A stretch of DNA of 64,000 nt from the NCBI GenBank assembly GCA_013397435.1, contig VZRG01000277.1, positions 247,002-311,001 on the forward strand. Direction: 5' to 3'. The notes beneath the pieces were generated by a model that saw only the letters and a list, made by a program, of their open reading frames with translations, was not told the origin of the DNA and did no database searches. Positions within the stretch are counted from its first letter, which is position 1, and each line of letters opens with the position of its first letter. The DNA is from Erythrocercus mccallii (lineage: Eukaryota; Chordata; Aves; Passeriformes; Dicruridae). Positions 49,166 to 61,611 of this stretch are shown here, piece after piece. The position numbers and the translations under genes are program-made.

Positions 49166-49270
49166 GAAGAGAAGAGAAGAGAAGAGAAGAGAAGAGAAGA
49201 GAAGAGAAGAGAAGAGAAGAGAAGAGAAGAGAAGAGAAGAGAAGAGAAGAGAAGAGAAGAAGAGAAGAGA
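49166..49270. repeat. (GAAGA)n pentanucleotide microsatellite
   Basis: About 21 units of GAAGA follow the gap, with one GAAGAAGAGAAG irregularity near the end. It is a strict purine/pyrimidine strand split and could form triplex. Minus-strand frames reading SSLLFSSLLF are artefacts. Confidence 0.95.
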
Positions 49271-51145
49271 TACAGGAAGTGTAACATAATGAAAGGTTGG
49301 GCAGTCTATTTTACTTTTTGAAACTGTTGTAGAAACTTTTATGGAATATTTTGGCTTTGTTTTCCTGATCATAAAAGTTTTAAACCAAACCAACATCCAG
49401 CACTGGAGGAGGATGCACCTTTCCATTTCACCAGTTTTATTTTTCTCTAATCGTCAGGTTTAGTAGCATCCTTCCACTGCCCCCAGAATCTAAAAAATCA
49501 TAAAATCACTGAGGTTTAAAAAAGAACTCTTTGGCTTCTCTGGAGCTGTGCTGGCTGTTCCAGGCCGTTTAATCTAGAATCCAAACCTCCATCCCAGTGA
49601 ACAGTCCATGAAGAAGATCACATCACCCTGCCCATGGATCCATCCCCAAATCCCTGCAGCTGGTATCCCGTGGGGGCTCAGGGCTGCCCTCTTCTCTCCC
49701 ACCATCCAAAAGTCACCAAAGCCACCACACAGTTCAGGGCAGGGGCGTTGGGTTGGTGGGTTTGGGTTTTTCGGAGGCTGATTTAATACAGGAGAACTCT
49801 TCATTAGCTGGTTGTGTATAAGAAACTTTGTGACAACAGCAATTGTTTAAACAAGTCAGATTTCTCAAACTCTAATAATCTCCAGCTAGGAGGCAAGAAA
49901 GACACATAAAACTTGCAGGATGCACAAAAAACTCTGCAATGTCTAGTCCACCACTGGATTTTTTGCTCCTTTTCTAACCTTCGGGCATGCAGTATTAGCT
50001 AATGGATATTAAACTAGATATAGCCCAGTGGAGAAGGCTTTTCAATTTTATATGCAGCAGAAAAAGTGAGTTTTCACACAGAATTTATATTCCTTGCTGA
50101 ATTGGAGTCCATTTGCCTTTGATCATCATAAAGAAATATAAATCAGCTGTAGCCTTCCTTTTGATTATTTACCATCTCCCACAGACCCCTTAGGCAGAAG
50201 AGACTTGTGTTTGCTCTTGATTAATTTGCTGTTGTATTTTTTAAAAGGCGTGTGCTCGTTGTGGATGTTGTGGCAGGAACACGAGGGGATTTTTTTAATG
50301 CTGGAAGCAGTGGACAAGTCACATCGTTTCCTCTTATTAGTCCCATTCCAGGAGAGGTGCAGACAAGCCATAAAACCACCAGGCTTTAAACAAATGAGGT
50401 GGGAAGTGGTGGAGATGAGGGGGTTTTATAGAGCAGCTATTATTTCACATTTCTAGTGGAAAAAAAACCCCTCAGTGTTTCTCAGCATTGCTCATAGGCA
50501 CTGTTAAACCCAGAATCACTTGAAGTTAACCCGCTGCACATTAATTAGAGATTGCTTGGGCTAAGCTGGACTTTTCTGGAATCTTTTTAACATATGGGGA
50601 GAGAAAAAAAAAAACCTTCAAAAATTTCAGCTTCAGAGAAAATGTACAGAAACCATTGCCTCCTTCCTGCTAATTTACAGAATCCTGTAAATCCTAGGTT
50701 TTAGGGAAAGCCTTGCCAAATTAGAAAGGAAATATTTCATTGGAGGGATGAGAAAGTCTCTTTTTGTCTGATGGAGAAGGTAGGTGAATGCAGATGGAGA
50801 CGAGGAGTGGGAATGAGTGACAGGGAGCATCCACGTGGATCTGGAGGCCACCTAACATGGAAAATATTGCCCCAAAACTGTCCCTGTTTGCTTCAAACCA
50901 CAAAGCCTGAACAGCAGAGTGAAAGAAGGAATTCTGCATTTATTCCACCCCAAAATCCTGGAGCTGGAGTTGGTGATGGCGTCCCAGATTGCTGCGCACG
51001 GAGCTCCTGCTCCTGGCGCCATTTGTTGGGAAAATCCATCACTCTCCCTCATTTCCCTTTAGTCATTGTAGGTGACTAAATATTGAGTGGGTTTGGGTTG
51101 GTTGGTTTTGTTATTCAGCATGGGCAGAAACACCCCAGGTTTGAA
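49271..51145. other. Unique non-coding sequence
   Basis: No gene is recognised apart from the CR1 remnant listed separately at 49494. 49980-50120 is AT-rich. Confidence 0.5.
49494..49530 (-). mobile_element. Possible degenerate CR1 3' remnant
   Basis: AAATCATAAAATCACTGAGG followed by TTTAAAAAAGAACTCTTTGG resembles the reverse complement of a CR1 3' terminus. Only about 40 bases can be aligned by eye, so this is weak. Confidence 0.4.
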
Positions 51146-51173
51146 TTCAAAATTCAAAATTTTGAATTTTGAA
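51146..51173. repeat. Perfect 28-bp palindrome without spacer
   Basis: The left arm TTCAAAATTCAAAA (51146-51159) meets its exact complement at 51160-51173. The arm itself is an imperfect TTCAAAA duplication, so the whole is built of a short motif in four orientations. It could extrude as a cruciform; no function is evident. Confidence 0.92.
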
Positions 51174-51639
51174 ATTCACCCAGGCTGAATTTCACTGCTA
51201 ATTCCAGCCCCAGGCCCCTGGCAGGAGATTGACCAGAAACCAACATTTGCTTTCATTACTATTTTTCTGTGTTCATTGTTTTATCCCTTGCAGGCCCACA
51301 TGAATCACCCAACCTGAGCTTTCAGGATCAGCCCTTGGAGTCAACTATAAAATGTCCCAACCCAAGGTTCACATCAGAGCTTTGTTCCCAATTCAAGGCT
51401 TTTACTTTAAGCTTCATTGAAACAAAAAAAAAGTATAAATTTCCTATATTTTTCCTAATTCCAAGCACTAAGTACATTCCAAATTGCCTCTTCTGCTATC
51501 TTTTTAACATGAAAACACCCTCCAGATGGTAAATGTGTTGACCACCCTTTCTGAATTGCTTGGCAATGCCTAGGAATTTTTTTTTTCCTCTTGGCCACTG
51601 GTAACTGATGTAGAATAGAGAAGAAAATGAGTTAACAAA
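51174..51639. other. Unique non-coding sequence
   Basis: No gene is recognised. Confidence 0.5.
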
Positions 51640-51690
51640 GGATGGATGGATGGATGGATGGATGGATGGATGGATGGATGGATGGATGGA
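51640..51690. repeat. (ATGG)n tetranucleotide microsatellite
   Basis: About 12 perfect GGAT units occur. It is the complement of the motif at 6091-6151. Confidence 0.97.
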
Positions 51691-54300
51691 CCACTACAGA
51701 TGGTTTGAATATGATTATCACTCTTCAGTTTTATATGAGTCTCTTATAATCACTGGTAAAAATCCATGTTGTTGAAAGAAAGAATATTTTAGGGTGTGCA
51801 GTTCATTTTGCAGGTGTTGCCTTGAAATTAGAAAAGCCTCTTCTGCCTTCTCCCCCAGGTCTGTAATTAGGATTTTGCAAGCTTGGCTTTGAGAAAAGAT
51901 CAGAAAAGAGAGTGGTGTTATATATACACTCCCAAGCTGCATGCGAGGAATAAAAATGTTATTCTTGGCCACACTGTTATCACTAAAGACAATATTAATG
52001 CATCCAATGTTATTAAAATGTAACTATTAGTCGATATATTGATGTTGCTGACTGTCCAAATTTACTCCTGCGGAGTTTAAATACTTGAGGCTGCATTACT
52101 GTTGAAAATAAAGGTATTTAAAGTGCAGGAAAGTTACACATATTCAGAAGCATTTTATGAGGTCAATGTTTAGGTTCAATTAAGTTAAATCTGGGTGTGA
52201 AGGTGAATGGTTAATTGATAAAGGAACATCCTAAAACAAGAGTGAGGCCTTCAGCTGGTTCTTGAACCATTAAAATGAGCTTATTTCACTTTACAGTGCT
52301 ACCTGTCAGTGTCCTTTATTTTCAGACATAATTTTTCAGAAGGCTTTTTGAAGTTCTTCTTAGACATCCATGACCATCAGGAACATGGGAAAGGCAGGTT
52401 GGATTTTGGGAGTCGACAGAAACACGTGGAAGAGCCAGGCTGGTTTTGCTCTCCTCTGGCAAACTCCTCCTTGGCGGTGATCAAAATTTTATTTGGACTG
52501 TCAAAAGCTCAAATCTGCAAAAACAGCCTGGAAATCTCTTGAGGAGAAAAGGACTTCTTGTTGACGAACACATTGGTTGTGCTCCTTGCTTTTGGCTCTG
52601 ACAAGAAAAGCTCCAAACCATCCATTCAAATAGTGCTGGATTTTCCTTTGGCACTGCTGTCCCTTGGGAGATGCCGTGCTGACACATTGGGAACTTTCTC
52701 TAGGAGTTAAAGCACTGCATTGATACCTGAAGTACATTTCCTCACCCCAAATATTTGCAGAGCAAGCAGAGCAGACTAAAGAACCTGTTGTCATCTCATT
52801 TCTTCTGCCTTTTCTTTTTTTTAACTGAGAAATTAATTCAGATTTTTCTGTTGCGCAGGCCAACGACCGCCCGACCTGCCGCTCCTTCATCCTCTATGGA
52901 TACAATAAATTGTTGAATAAAGCTAAACACAAAAATCAGGAGCTGTCACAGGGATTTTGAGGGAGGATTTCTGAGCTGGAGGCTGCTGTTTGCCAGCTGA
53001 TGTGTGCTCTGCGTGTGCTCTGCGTGTCAGACATCTGCCTCCACCACCAAACAAAATCCTGCAGGGTCAGCTCTAACGGTGGCTGCTGCTGCTGCTTTGC
53101 AATTCCTTGGTGACAGTGATAGATCTTCAAACAAATTGGTGCTTAGATTCCGGGGGGAAACTCCTCAGCAGAGCCCAGCAGTGTCAGGGGGGGTCAGAGG
53201 CAGAGCCTAATCTGTGACATTGTCCTGTCACCGCCTGCCTGGCACTGTCCCCCTGCGCAGGGAGTGCCTTCTTCCTCCCCCTGCTGAATTATTACCCCTT
53301 GGAAACATTATGTACATATTTAGTGCTTTTCCTCTTTGTGCAGGAGACAGGAAAAGGGAAAAAAAAAAGGAATCCCATCACACAGGGACCCGTTTGTCCT
53401 GTCCTCACCAACCCTTTGTTGTGCCACTGGCCAAGACCAACAAAAAGGGAAAGAGATCAATTAAATTGTCTTATCTAAGCAAGAGCCACATTTTCAGAGA
53501 GACCATCCTGAAGGAAAACAGGACGAGGATGTCCAGTCTTGCAACAGATCAGAAAATCTTTAACTGGCCAAGGGCTCCTACAGGCAGCAATAGATAATTT
53601 GTGACGTCCTGAGGGATACAAAGAGGGAATTATTGGGAAGCCTGATTTTGTGGCACGCACATCTGGGGCACTGAGATCTGCTTGCCCCCTGTCCCAGCTG
53701 TTTTTTGAAATAGCGCCAGGCTGCACACAACTTTCTGATAACGGTATAAGCAAGGAATTGGCCATCACCAACAATCTTCCAGCCTTTAATTCAAAAAGCA
53801 TCTGAGATCCAAGAGGGAAAATCATGGACTAATTGAAGGTGTTGGCTGTACCTAGGGCAGAGATATTTTGTCTCTGCTGAAAAGATCAATCTGCCACCAA
53901 TGAAAACACCGAATGTGCCATTGCCAAGTTCCAGCAGCAAAATGAGGCTGTATTTCCTTGTGTTCCTCTGGAGCAGGGCACTGATGCTGGCTATACTCAG
54001 GTGTTGCCCTCCATGAAATTCAGCATCACTGCAGCAAACAGAGAGCCCTAAAACTGAGTGCTGTAGGAACTGAGCCGATGGTGAGATCAGGACTTCTCTG
54101 ACACTGTCCCATCACTCAACACAGAGAACCTCAGCTTTGGGGTAACCTGTGCTCCCAGGGTCTCTAAAACAATAGTGCTGTGGGAAAAAAATGCTCTCAA
54201 GGGTAGAAAAACACATCATTTCTTGCAGGTTTTTGAGTTTCTCATTAAAGGACACAACGCCAGTCTGTAATTTTCAAGCTTTTTGTGCTGATTCCCGTCC
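51691..54300. other. Unique non-coding sequence
   Basis: No gene is recognised. 51980-52180 is AT-rich. An acceptor-like TTTTTCTGTTGCGCAG ends at 52859 and is followed by CpG-bearing text (GCCAACGACCGCCCGACC) open for about 33 codons, too little to call an exon. Frames of 116 to 129 codons at 52501-53825 overlap on both strands. Confidence 0.45.
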
Positions 54301-54550
54301 TTTTGGGGTGAGACTGCCATGGGCACGCGGCAGAAATTCCCCGCTGGGTGCGGAGGGCGTTGGCAGCGGCGCACATCCCGTGGCTGTGAAGTTGTTCCAG
54401 GCTGGTGCAGCCTCCCCCAGCTCCAGCTGCCAGGCTGTTTAGTCAGACCCACCGTCGTTTTTGCTGCCTTCTCCACCAGCTCTAAATTAGAGCCTGGATC
54501 TCCTCGCCACGTCACCAAGGAGCTCTGGAAGCGCAGAGGCCGCGGGAAAT
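54301..54550. promoter_or_regulatory. CpG-rich patch, borderline CpG island
   Basis: By hand count there are about 15 CpG in 250 bases at about 62% G+C, an observed/expected near 0.63. That just meets the classical small-island criteria. Text includes GGGCACGCGGCAG, GGCAGCGGCGCACATCCCG and GAGGCCGCGGGAAATTG. No promoter motif or first exon can be assigned. Confidence 0.25.
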
Positions 54551-55089
54551 TGTGATTATTTTGACAAGGGGATCACAGCAAACCTCTGCGCTCTCCCAGA
54601 GCAAATCACGCTTGATCGTGGTAATTGAGAGGTGCATTCCTTTCCACTGATGACTTCTATCGTTGGAGAACTGCTTTTCAGCCTGGAGTATTGCTCCTTT
54701 CCCTCCCTCACCGACACCAAATGAGCAGGTGTGGAGTTTCATCCTTTGCCAAGCCTATAATCTGCTGTTATTTCCACAAGGTAGCCCTTGGAGTCAGGTA
54801 TTTCAACGCCAGTGATTCGATTCCTTGAGCAATGTTTACATAAATAAAATATGCCAGAGCAATCCAATTTGGGGCTTACGTGATTGCCTTCCCTCCCTTT
54901 GATCCCCAAACACTTGAAATGTGATTCGTCTCCTCAGCACAGGCCTCGTCAAACAGAAACATCTCTGTGCTGCAGTCAGTCCAGACCCATCAGTTTTAAC
55001 AACCTTCACTCGCAAAAATCAAATCAAATCAAACCAAAAAAGAAATTAATGACCTTATTCCTAGAAAAGTGATGAGTGGAACAATTTAT
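54551..55089. other. Unique non-coding sequence
   Basis: No gene is recognised. A short (AAATC)n run of four units lies at about 55017-55035. Confidence 0.5.
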
Positions 55090-55650
55090 TTTTTTTTTTT
55101 GCGGCTTTAAATTATTGATATTGATGCCCTTAAGCATCTCATTTCAAGCCTTTTCAAAGGGGAAGCAAACAAGAATGTAATTTACAAATAAAAATCAGTT
55201 TAATGAAAAAAGTCCATAAGACAAATTGATTATGATCCTGGTATGGTTTTGATGAAGAATATTTGAAAATTATTTTGGAAACTAATTTTCGAGTTACATT
55301 CCTGAACTCGTTATTGACTGAACTTCCCAATGCACATATGGATGAAAACTAAGAAGAGAAAGCTGATTAGAGAATGACAGAGATTTTCTAAAAGGGAGAT
55401 TTACTGAAACGGATCCTTACTTGCTAAGGCTGCAGAATGTATTTATATAAGCGATTCACCATACGGATGTGGGAAAATGTTCAAATATTTGTGCATCAAC
55501 TTTCAGACTCCCATAAATGTTTGCTACCGAAAGTAACACCGACTATAAAATCTCTCCTTGCTATAGAAAGCAACGCCGCCCGTGAAATATGTCTTTGCAT
55601 CAAACCGTACATTTAATTTAGGAAACCCAAAATGACAGCATGAACCTAAT
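55090..55650. promoter_or_regulatory. Candidate conserved non-coding element, about 560 bp
   Basis: A long repeat-free AT-rich tract, with an 11-T run just before it, has no sizeable frame on either strand. It carries AAATTATTGATATTGATGCC, AAATTGATTATGATCC, AGAGAAAGCTGATTAGAGAATG and ATATAAGCGATTCACC. CpG survives in CCGAAAGTAACACCGAC and AACGCCGCCCGTG, which would be unusual in neutral methylated DNA. Enhancer function is inference. Confidence 0.3.
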
Positions 55651-56194
55651 GCAGAAGCTTTTTTTTTTTTTGTTACCTGGGTTGTAAATACCCATCATGT
55701 GTCTGAATTCCTGCCAGGCTCATGTTTCCTTACCAATTCCTGCATCCAGTGCTGTTCAGATTTTGGAATTATAGATCCTGCTAGGGCTTGGCCCAAAAGT
55801 CAGTACCAGCAGCAGCTTGTGAGGGGCTGAGAATGCCACAAGAAATCCCCGTGGTCTTGTTGAAAATTCCCCATCTCAGCCTTCCTAAGCAGGGAAGAGG
55901 AATCCTGTCGTGGTTCGTGGTTGTGGTGCAGGATCAGTTGCTGGTTAGGACAGCTCAGGTTAGGAAAGGTGGAAAATTTTATCCTAATTAAAAGATAGAT
56001 TTTAAAAACGTTTATTTGAACAACATCTACTAAGAAGTGTCTGTGGGGCCGTGTCCTGCAGCCAAAATCTCTCTAGATGATTGGAATAATGTAGAGCTAC
56101 CACTCTTCTCCCCCAGGAGAAACAAAAGAGCCCAGGTGAAACAGAGCTTGAATGAAGCCAAGACTGAGAGAGCATCCCCCAAACTGTGCTACAT
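55651..56194. other. Unique non-coding sequence
   Basis: A T run lies at 55660-55671. No gene is recognised. Confidence 0.5.
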
Positions 56195-56328
56195 CCCCGG
56201 AATCCTGGAATGGTTTGGGTTGGAAAGGAACCTCAGAGATCACCTTGTTCTAACCCCTTTCCATGAGCAGGGAATCTTCCTCTGTCCCAGCTTGCTCCAA
56301 GCCCCACCCAGCCAGGCACTGATGGACA
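56195..56328 (-). mobile_element. CR1 LINE fragment, 3' end
   Basis: The plus strand shows GGAATCCTGGAATGGTTTGG, CTCAGAGATCACCTTGTTC and TGCTCCAAGCCCCACCCAGC, which is reverse-complement CR1 3' text. About 130 bases remain. Confidence 0.88.
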
Positions 56329-57811
56329 AATCTTAGTAACAGCAAAACCCTGTATATTTAAATAAAGTTATTGTTAGATTGACTCTTCTGGTCTCTTTTG
56401 ACTCTGCAGTCTAACATTGTTTTTCTCAGCCTAATGAAGTTGAATAAAAAGGAAGAAATTTAATATCTCTCGGTATTTTGTTATAGTTTGAAAAACAAGA
56501 ACATGAGGAGAAAATGCAGTGTGATGTAGCCATTGCTGCAAAGGCTGTGTGTTAATTTTGATAATTGAAAATTGCAAGACAACATAATTATCTGACATAG
56601 GTCATTTAAAAAAAACCCCTGTTTTTGCAGGGTAAACTTAAAAAGTGCTTACATTTGGGAATTCCTTTTTTTGCTGAGAGGTCAGGGCAGGGTATTACCA
56701 GCTGAAAATCGTGTCATTATTCCCAGGGCTGCAGTTCAGCCGGGGTAAAATACGACACACTGTCATTTACCAGGCGCCAAAAAAATCATAAAAACCCCCT
56801 GTGAATCATGTAATCATGGGTTCCTCTGGGACAGCCTCTTTGTCCTGAAGAAAAAGTGAGGATATTTTGGAAAACGCATCCACTTTATGTCTTCATCCAA
56901 GGAAACAACCACAAATCAATTGGATTAGAGCCGTGCCTGGGCGATCCAGGAGTTAAGGTTGTGCATGTCAGCATTTCTATTAGGCTGATAAGTAACCTGC
57001 TGCGAAAAAAAACCTCCCTCCCCAGCAGCCTGCATGGGCTCTGCAAATAAGCTGTCTTATTATTTCCTCCAAATTTTAAATCATTGGTCATTTGGAACTC
57101 GTGTCAGCTTCATTTTGCTGCTGTGAGCCTGCCAACTTCAAGAACATCCTTGGGCAGATATTTATACCTGAAATACCAGGTGCGGCTTGGATTTATCTGC
57201 GCGGGCTGGGAAAATGAATGCCCAGCTGGTGCCTGTTGGTGGTGATGGAGGAGTTAAGGCTCCCAGCAATTTTGTGGAATGTAAGCGCCAACAATTTATT
57301 AATAATAAAAAAAAATAATCCAGCAAGTTTCGTCATCCTGGGTTTCTTTAATGAAAAGATCTTTAAATGTACAAACACATAGAGTAAATACTCAACTAAA
57401 AATGATTCACAGATGCATTTTTAAAGCTTTTGTGACAGGTTTTAATATAAAGTTTAAACAAAATTACCAGAATAAAGCTTGTGGATATTGAATTCCTGAC
57501 TTTGTTATTCTTTTAAGAATATATGACCTGTTCAGCAACAGAGATAAAAAAAGTATTGCAAAAGAGACAAGATCTTAAATAGGCCAAATTAACCTTGAAG
57601 GGAGAAAAAGGCAAAGCTACTCAAACTACAAGGGGAAGCAGAAGACTCAATAAGTCACGGGCTGTTGTTTCATTGCGAATACCGAGTGCAAAGCCATCAG
57701 ACGTGAGGAAAAAAAAAATAGGGGGAACATTTCACACAAAATATTTTTCCAGTCACTGCTGTGGAAATGAGGTCACTGTGGGGGTTCATTTTCTTTGGTG
57801 CCTCGGAGTCC
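56329..57811. other. Unique non-coding sequence
   Basis: No gene is recognised. 57290-57590 is AT-rich. Confidence 0.5.
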
Positions 57812-58322
57812 CCGAGGGGCTGGAGGCACCTCTGGAGATCCTCCAGCCCAATCCCTGCTGGAGCAAGGGCTGGGCTTTGAAGATCTCCCGGGATGGAAAC
57901 TCCACCACCTTGCTGGATGAGCTGATCCTGGCCCTGAGCCCCTTTCCCTTGGGCTGGGACACAGCTCCGTGTTTCACCTGGGGGCTCCTGGCCATCGCCG
58001 AGAGGAGCCCTTGAACCATCCCAGCTCACTCAGCCTCCTGCTCCAATCCCTGAATCACCTTCACAGCCCTTCGCTGGAATCGCTCCGGTGTGCCTTTCAA
58101 TTTCTCATGCTGGAGAGATCAGCACTGGGCCTTTGATGGACTTTGGGAGGTTCCAGTTGGTTTCTGCAGCATTTCCAGGCCCTGCTGGATGGCAGCCGCT
58201 CCTCCCAGTCCTCTGTCACCTGCAGACCTGCTGAGGTTGCATTTTGCCCCCTCCAAAGTGGCTAACGAGGAGGTTAAACAATGTCTGTGCCAAGGGAAGG
58301 ACCTCCTGTACCCTCAGATATC
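57812..58322 (-). mobile_element. CR1 LINE fragment, about 510 bp, older copy
   Basis: The plus strand shows CACCTCTGGAGATCCTCCAG, AATCCCTGCTGGAGCAAGG, CTCACTCAGCCTCCTGCTCC, TTCACAGCCCTTCGCTGGAA and TCACCTGCAGACCTGCTGAGG followed by GGAGGTTAAACAATGTCTG. This is the order of reverse-complement CR1 text reaching back into the ORF2 region. It is the longest and one of the most diverged CR1 copies here. Plus- and minus-strand frames inside (139, 110 and 78 codons) are degenerate. Confidence 0.85.
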
Positions 58323-58900
58323 ATAAATTAGATTTCTACATGAGATCAGTGTTCATTAAATGAAAGTGATGCACAACCTTTCTCCATTTTCCCCCTCACT
58401 GGCACTACAGACACAAGTGCACCTTCAGAAACGAAATTAATATATTCAAATAAGGGTTTTGCATCTTGAAAACAAGCTCTAAATATCCTTTAAAATACAT
58501 TCAATCTCTTTTTAAGCTATCAGGAAGGAGCATTCAATTTGTTGGCCAACGAACCGAGCAAAAAAGAATTTACATACAAATTTTTTAACAATGCACTTGG
58601 AAATTAAATCTGGGTTGTGTTGACCTCTGTGCCTGTGCTGGGCCCAGGGACCAGCTTTACTTTTCACAGTTACCACCCAAAAAAAAAGCTCCTTTTGGCA
58701 AAGCGTCTTTGGAAACGCTTTTCAAAACCGTGCGTAGAAGTTGAAAAATAAAATTTTAATTGTTTGCCCCGCGGTTCGCCCCGCAGAATATTGATAATAA
58801 TGTTTTATCTAAGATAGTTATAATTGGTTTCTTTCAGGAAGCCACATTATAATCACATTAAGACACTTCAGGGTGTCTGCCCTAACAATGGCAGGTCCTG
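58323..58900. promoter_or_regulatory. Candidate conserved non-coding element
   Basis: A repeat-free AT-rich tract with GAAACGAAATTAATATATTC, AATTTGTTGGCCAACGAACC and GTTTTATCTAAGATAGTTAT. It also holds an isolated CpG cluster, TTGCCCCGCGGTTCGCCCCG at 58763-58782, inside AT-rich sequence. The juxtaposition suggests constraint, but this is inference. Confidence 0.25.
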
Positions 58901-61611
58901 CTGGGTCCTATTACTTAAATGTGCTCGCAGTGGCTCTCCCTGCTGCTGCCTCATTTATCTTTTCTGGGCAGAGATTGATCCCAACTTTCCCCAAGTTGTG
59001 TTTATTTTGCTAAGCAGAGCATTGATCGATGCCCATATGAGCTGAGACAACCAAACTCATTTTTCTAATGAGAGATTTTCCAGAAAGCCTCGTGAAATTT
59101 ATCCATTTGGACGATACCTTAGAGTTAATTGCTCCATGCAGAGAGCAGGATAATAACCAAAGGATCAAGCAAGGGTAATTGTTTCTCCCATTTGGCGAGA
59201 CCCTGCAGGAAAATTTGGGTGTTCCTAGGAGGTTAATGGGAGTCCAGGCTCACGGACTGCTCATCCCACAAAGCCAGACATGTCCAGTTGGGCTGATCTC
59301 ACTGTTATAAGACACATTGATTAACTGGGAAAAAAATAAATTTGGGAATATAGCACCAAATGACATGGATAGGGACCAGCCACTTCTTTCTGTGGCAGCT
59401 CTATGGAGAGTAGACGTGAATGTGCTGATGTGAAAAGAGGCACGAAACGCTTCTCACTCAAATATAGACACACACCACTGTAAAAATGCATGGAAAAACA
59501 ACCAGCAGCCTCCAAAGTGCTCCAGCCAGATTTTTGACACCATTTTAGAACTGAAATCATATTAATTTAACCACTTTACTTAGGGTTATTTCCAGACAGA
59601 AAACAGCCAAACACTGTCTGGAATTTTTAACTCGCTTTAATACTTGAATTTAAAGAAATTCTTTCGTCAACCAAGGCCACTGTGGGTCACATTCTCCATC
59701 CCACCATTCCTGAGTGGGAATTCTCCTGGAGCACAGCCCAGGCCTGCAGCAGTACCCCAGGGCTACCCACCTGCATTCTCAGGTGTCCAATAATGGATGG
59801 ACTTTTTGTTATCAGTGCCAGCACTAAAATCCTCCCTCTTCTCCAGCTCCTGGCTTTTACAAAAATGGCAGGAATTCAATCTCTCCATGATCTCCATTCC
59901 TTTGTTAAATTTCATTATAAATACTTCATGGCCTTAAAACCCATTAGTAAAGATACCTGGGGACGTAAAGAAACACAAGTGTGCAATCCTGTATATATAT
60001 ATATATTTTATATCTGTTGCTTATACATCTCTAAAAATAAATTTCACCTTGCCTGCATTACCAATATTTTCCTGCTTCTCCAGGAACATTAGAAAGTAAA
60101 ATCCTCACTAGCAGCAAGTGCAATTAAAGCTAATTTTGTCTCAGCCTCATCCTCCAAATGACAAAGCACAAAGCCTGCGTTTTGTACAGGTGAAGCAGCA
60201 GCAGTTTGGAAATGACGTGTTCAGGTAAGGAGTGAATTCCCTCCTGGTTTGCTCGCCTAAATTAATTCTGTACCTCCCTTGTAGCCCAAGCCAGGAGCAT
60301 ATGCACCAAACACGTAGCAGCATGTAGAAACCTTCAGAAAATGATGCAGCAAAGGGTAGAAATTAATTCCTGATGCCCCGCCAGGGTGGTACCACTCTTC
60401 TGCGGTCGTAATCCAATCCAAACTGCAGGGCTTCCAAAGCTGATAAAGGGAGGGGAAAAACATCCTGATGTGGGATAAACAGTATCACAGAACACCCTGA
60501 TGTGGGATAAAGAGAATAGCTCTGAGGATCTTCTACAGAGAAATGAAAATGGAAACCACACATTAATGCTGTTAATGGCACTTTATCCGAGAGCTTTCTT
60601 CATATTGCAGGATCCAAGGGCTCCGGTTCCACATTATTATCTGTTTTATGGCTCCCTCTGCCCCAGAACGAACCATAATTTCATTATCAATTCCAGACAT
60701 CCCCGTCTGAGATGTATTTTCGGTGTTTACAATGCTTTCCAAAACAGAACTAATGAACTGTGTGTTTTAAAGGATTCTAGGGGGTTTGAGGGCAGGCCTG
60801 GTATTAGAGCTAGAAAGGAAATGGCAGCAATAAAGTTCAAACGATGCCTGGTGTACAAATAAAAGTTGCAAGCAGCAAGGGCTGTATCTTTGCATAATCG
60901 TGACTCATCTGAGTTCTCTGTGAGCAGGGAGGGGAAACCATGAAATGTTCCCCTTTCTCTTCGTGAGAGAAAGGAAGAAGTTCTCTCTGAGAAAGGAAAA
61001 AGTTCTCTGTGCTGGGATCACGTCTGCCACCAGCTCCTCAGACCTCTAAACTCATCCAGAAATTACACCCTCAAATTCAACACGCACATTAAAAAAAATA
61101 AAGAGAAATTACAGATATTCACAGTTTTCTAATTTTTTTTTTTTGGGTCTTAGAAATTCTACTTTAGTCTGATTTCTTCCACCTCTGATTATTTTTTCTG
61201 TTTATCTTTCCTTGTGGTTAGGCTGAGCTGGCTCCTGCAGCCTCAGCTCTTTGCCTGCTGCTCCTCTGCCCAGACCCCTTGCCCAGATTCGATCACAGCT
61301 AAGAGCTGAGATCCCAGTGAACATTTCTACTTCTGATCACTCTCAGGTCTCTCTCTGCCTCAGCTTTTCACACCTCCACAGTCTGTATATCTGTGGAGAT
61401 ATTTGTGATAACTCCGCACGTCTCTCTGCAATTTCATGCCTGGAATTATTTTGTTTCCTCATAAAGCAAGAACCTATTGTTCCCTCATCCTCTCTAGAAC
61501 ACCCAAACATTCTTTTACACAAGTAATTCTAGTTCTTACACCCCTTACATCCTTTTGCAGGTCTAATTATTTTTTAACTGCAGAGATATTCTGCGCATCT
61601 TCCTCAAAACC
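58901..61611. other. Unique non-coding sequence
   Basis: No gene is recognised. A (TA)n run lies at 59992-60006. CCTGATGTGGGATAAA is duplicated near 60463-60511 with a spacing of about 33 bases. A short T run lies near 61132-61144. Frames of 120 and 136 codons are unsupported. Confidence 0.5.

Noticed and set aside
49039..49426. Minus-strand frames with SSLLFSSLLF repeats
   Set aside because: Translation of the GAAGA microsatellite across an assembly gap.
52844..52960. Acceptor-like GTTGCGCAG followed by CpG-bearing open text
   Set aside because: Open for only about 33 codons with no donor and no recognisable peptide.
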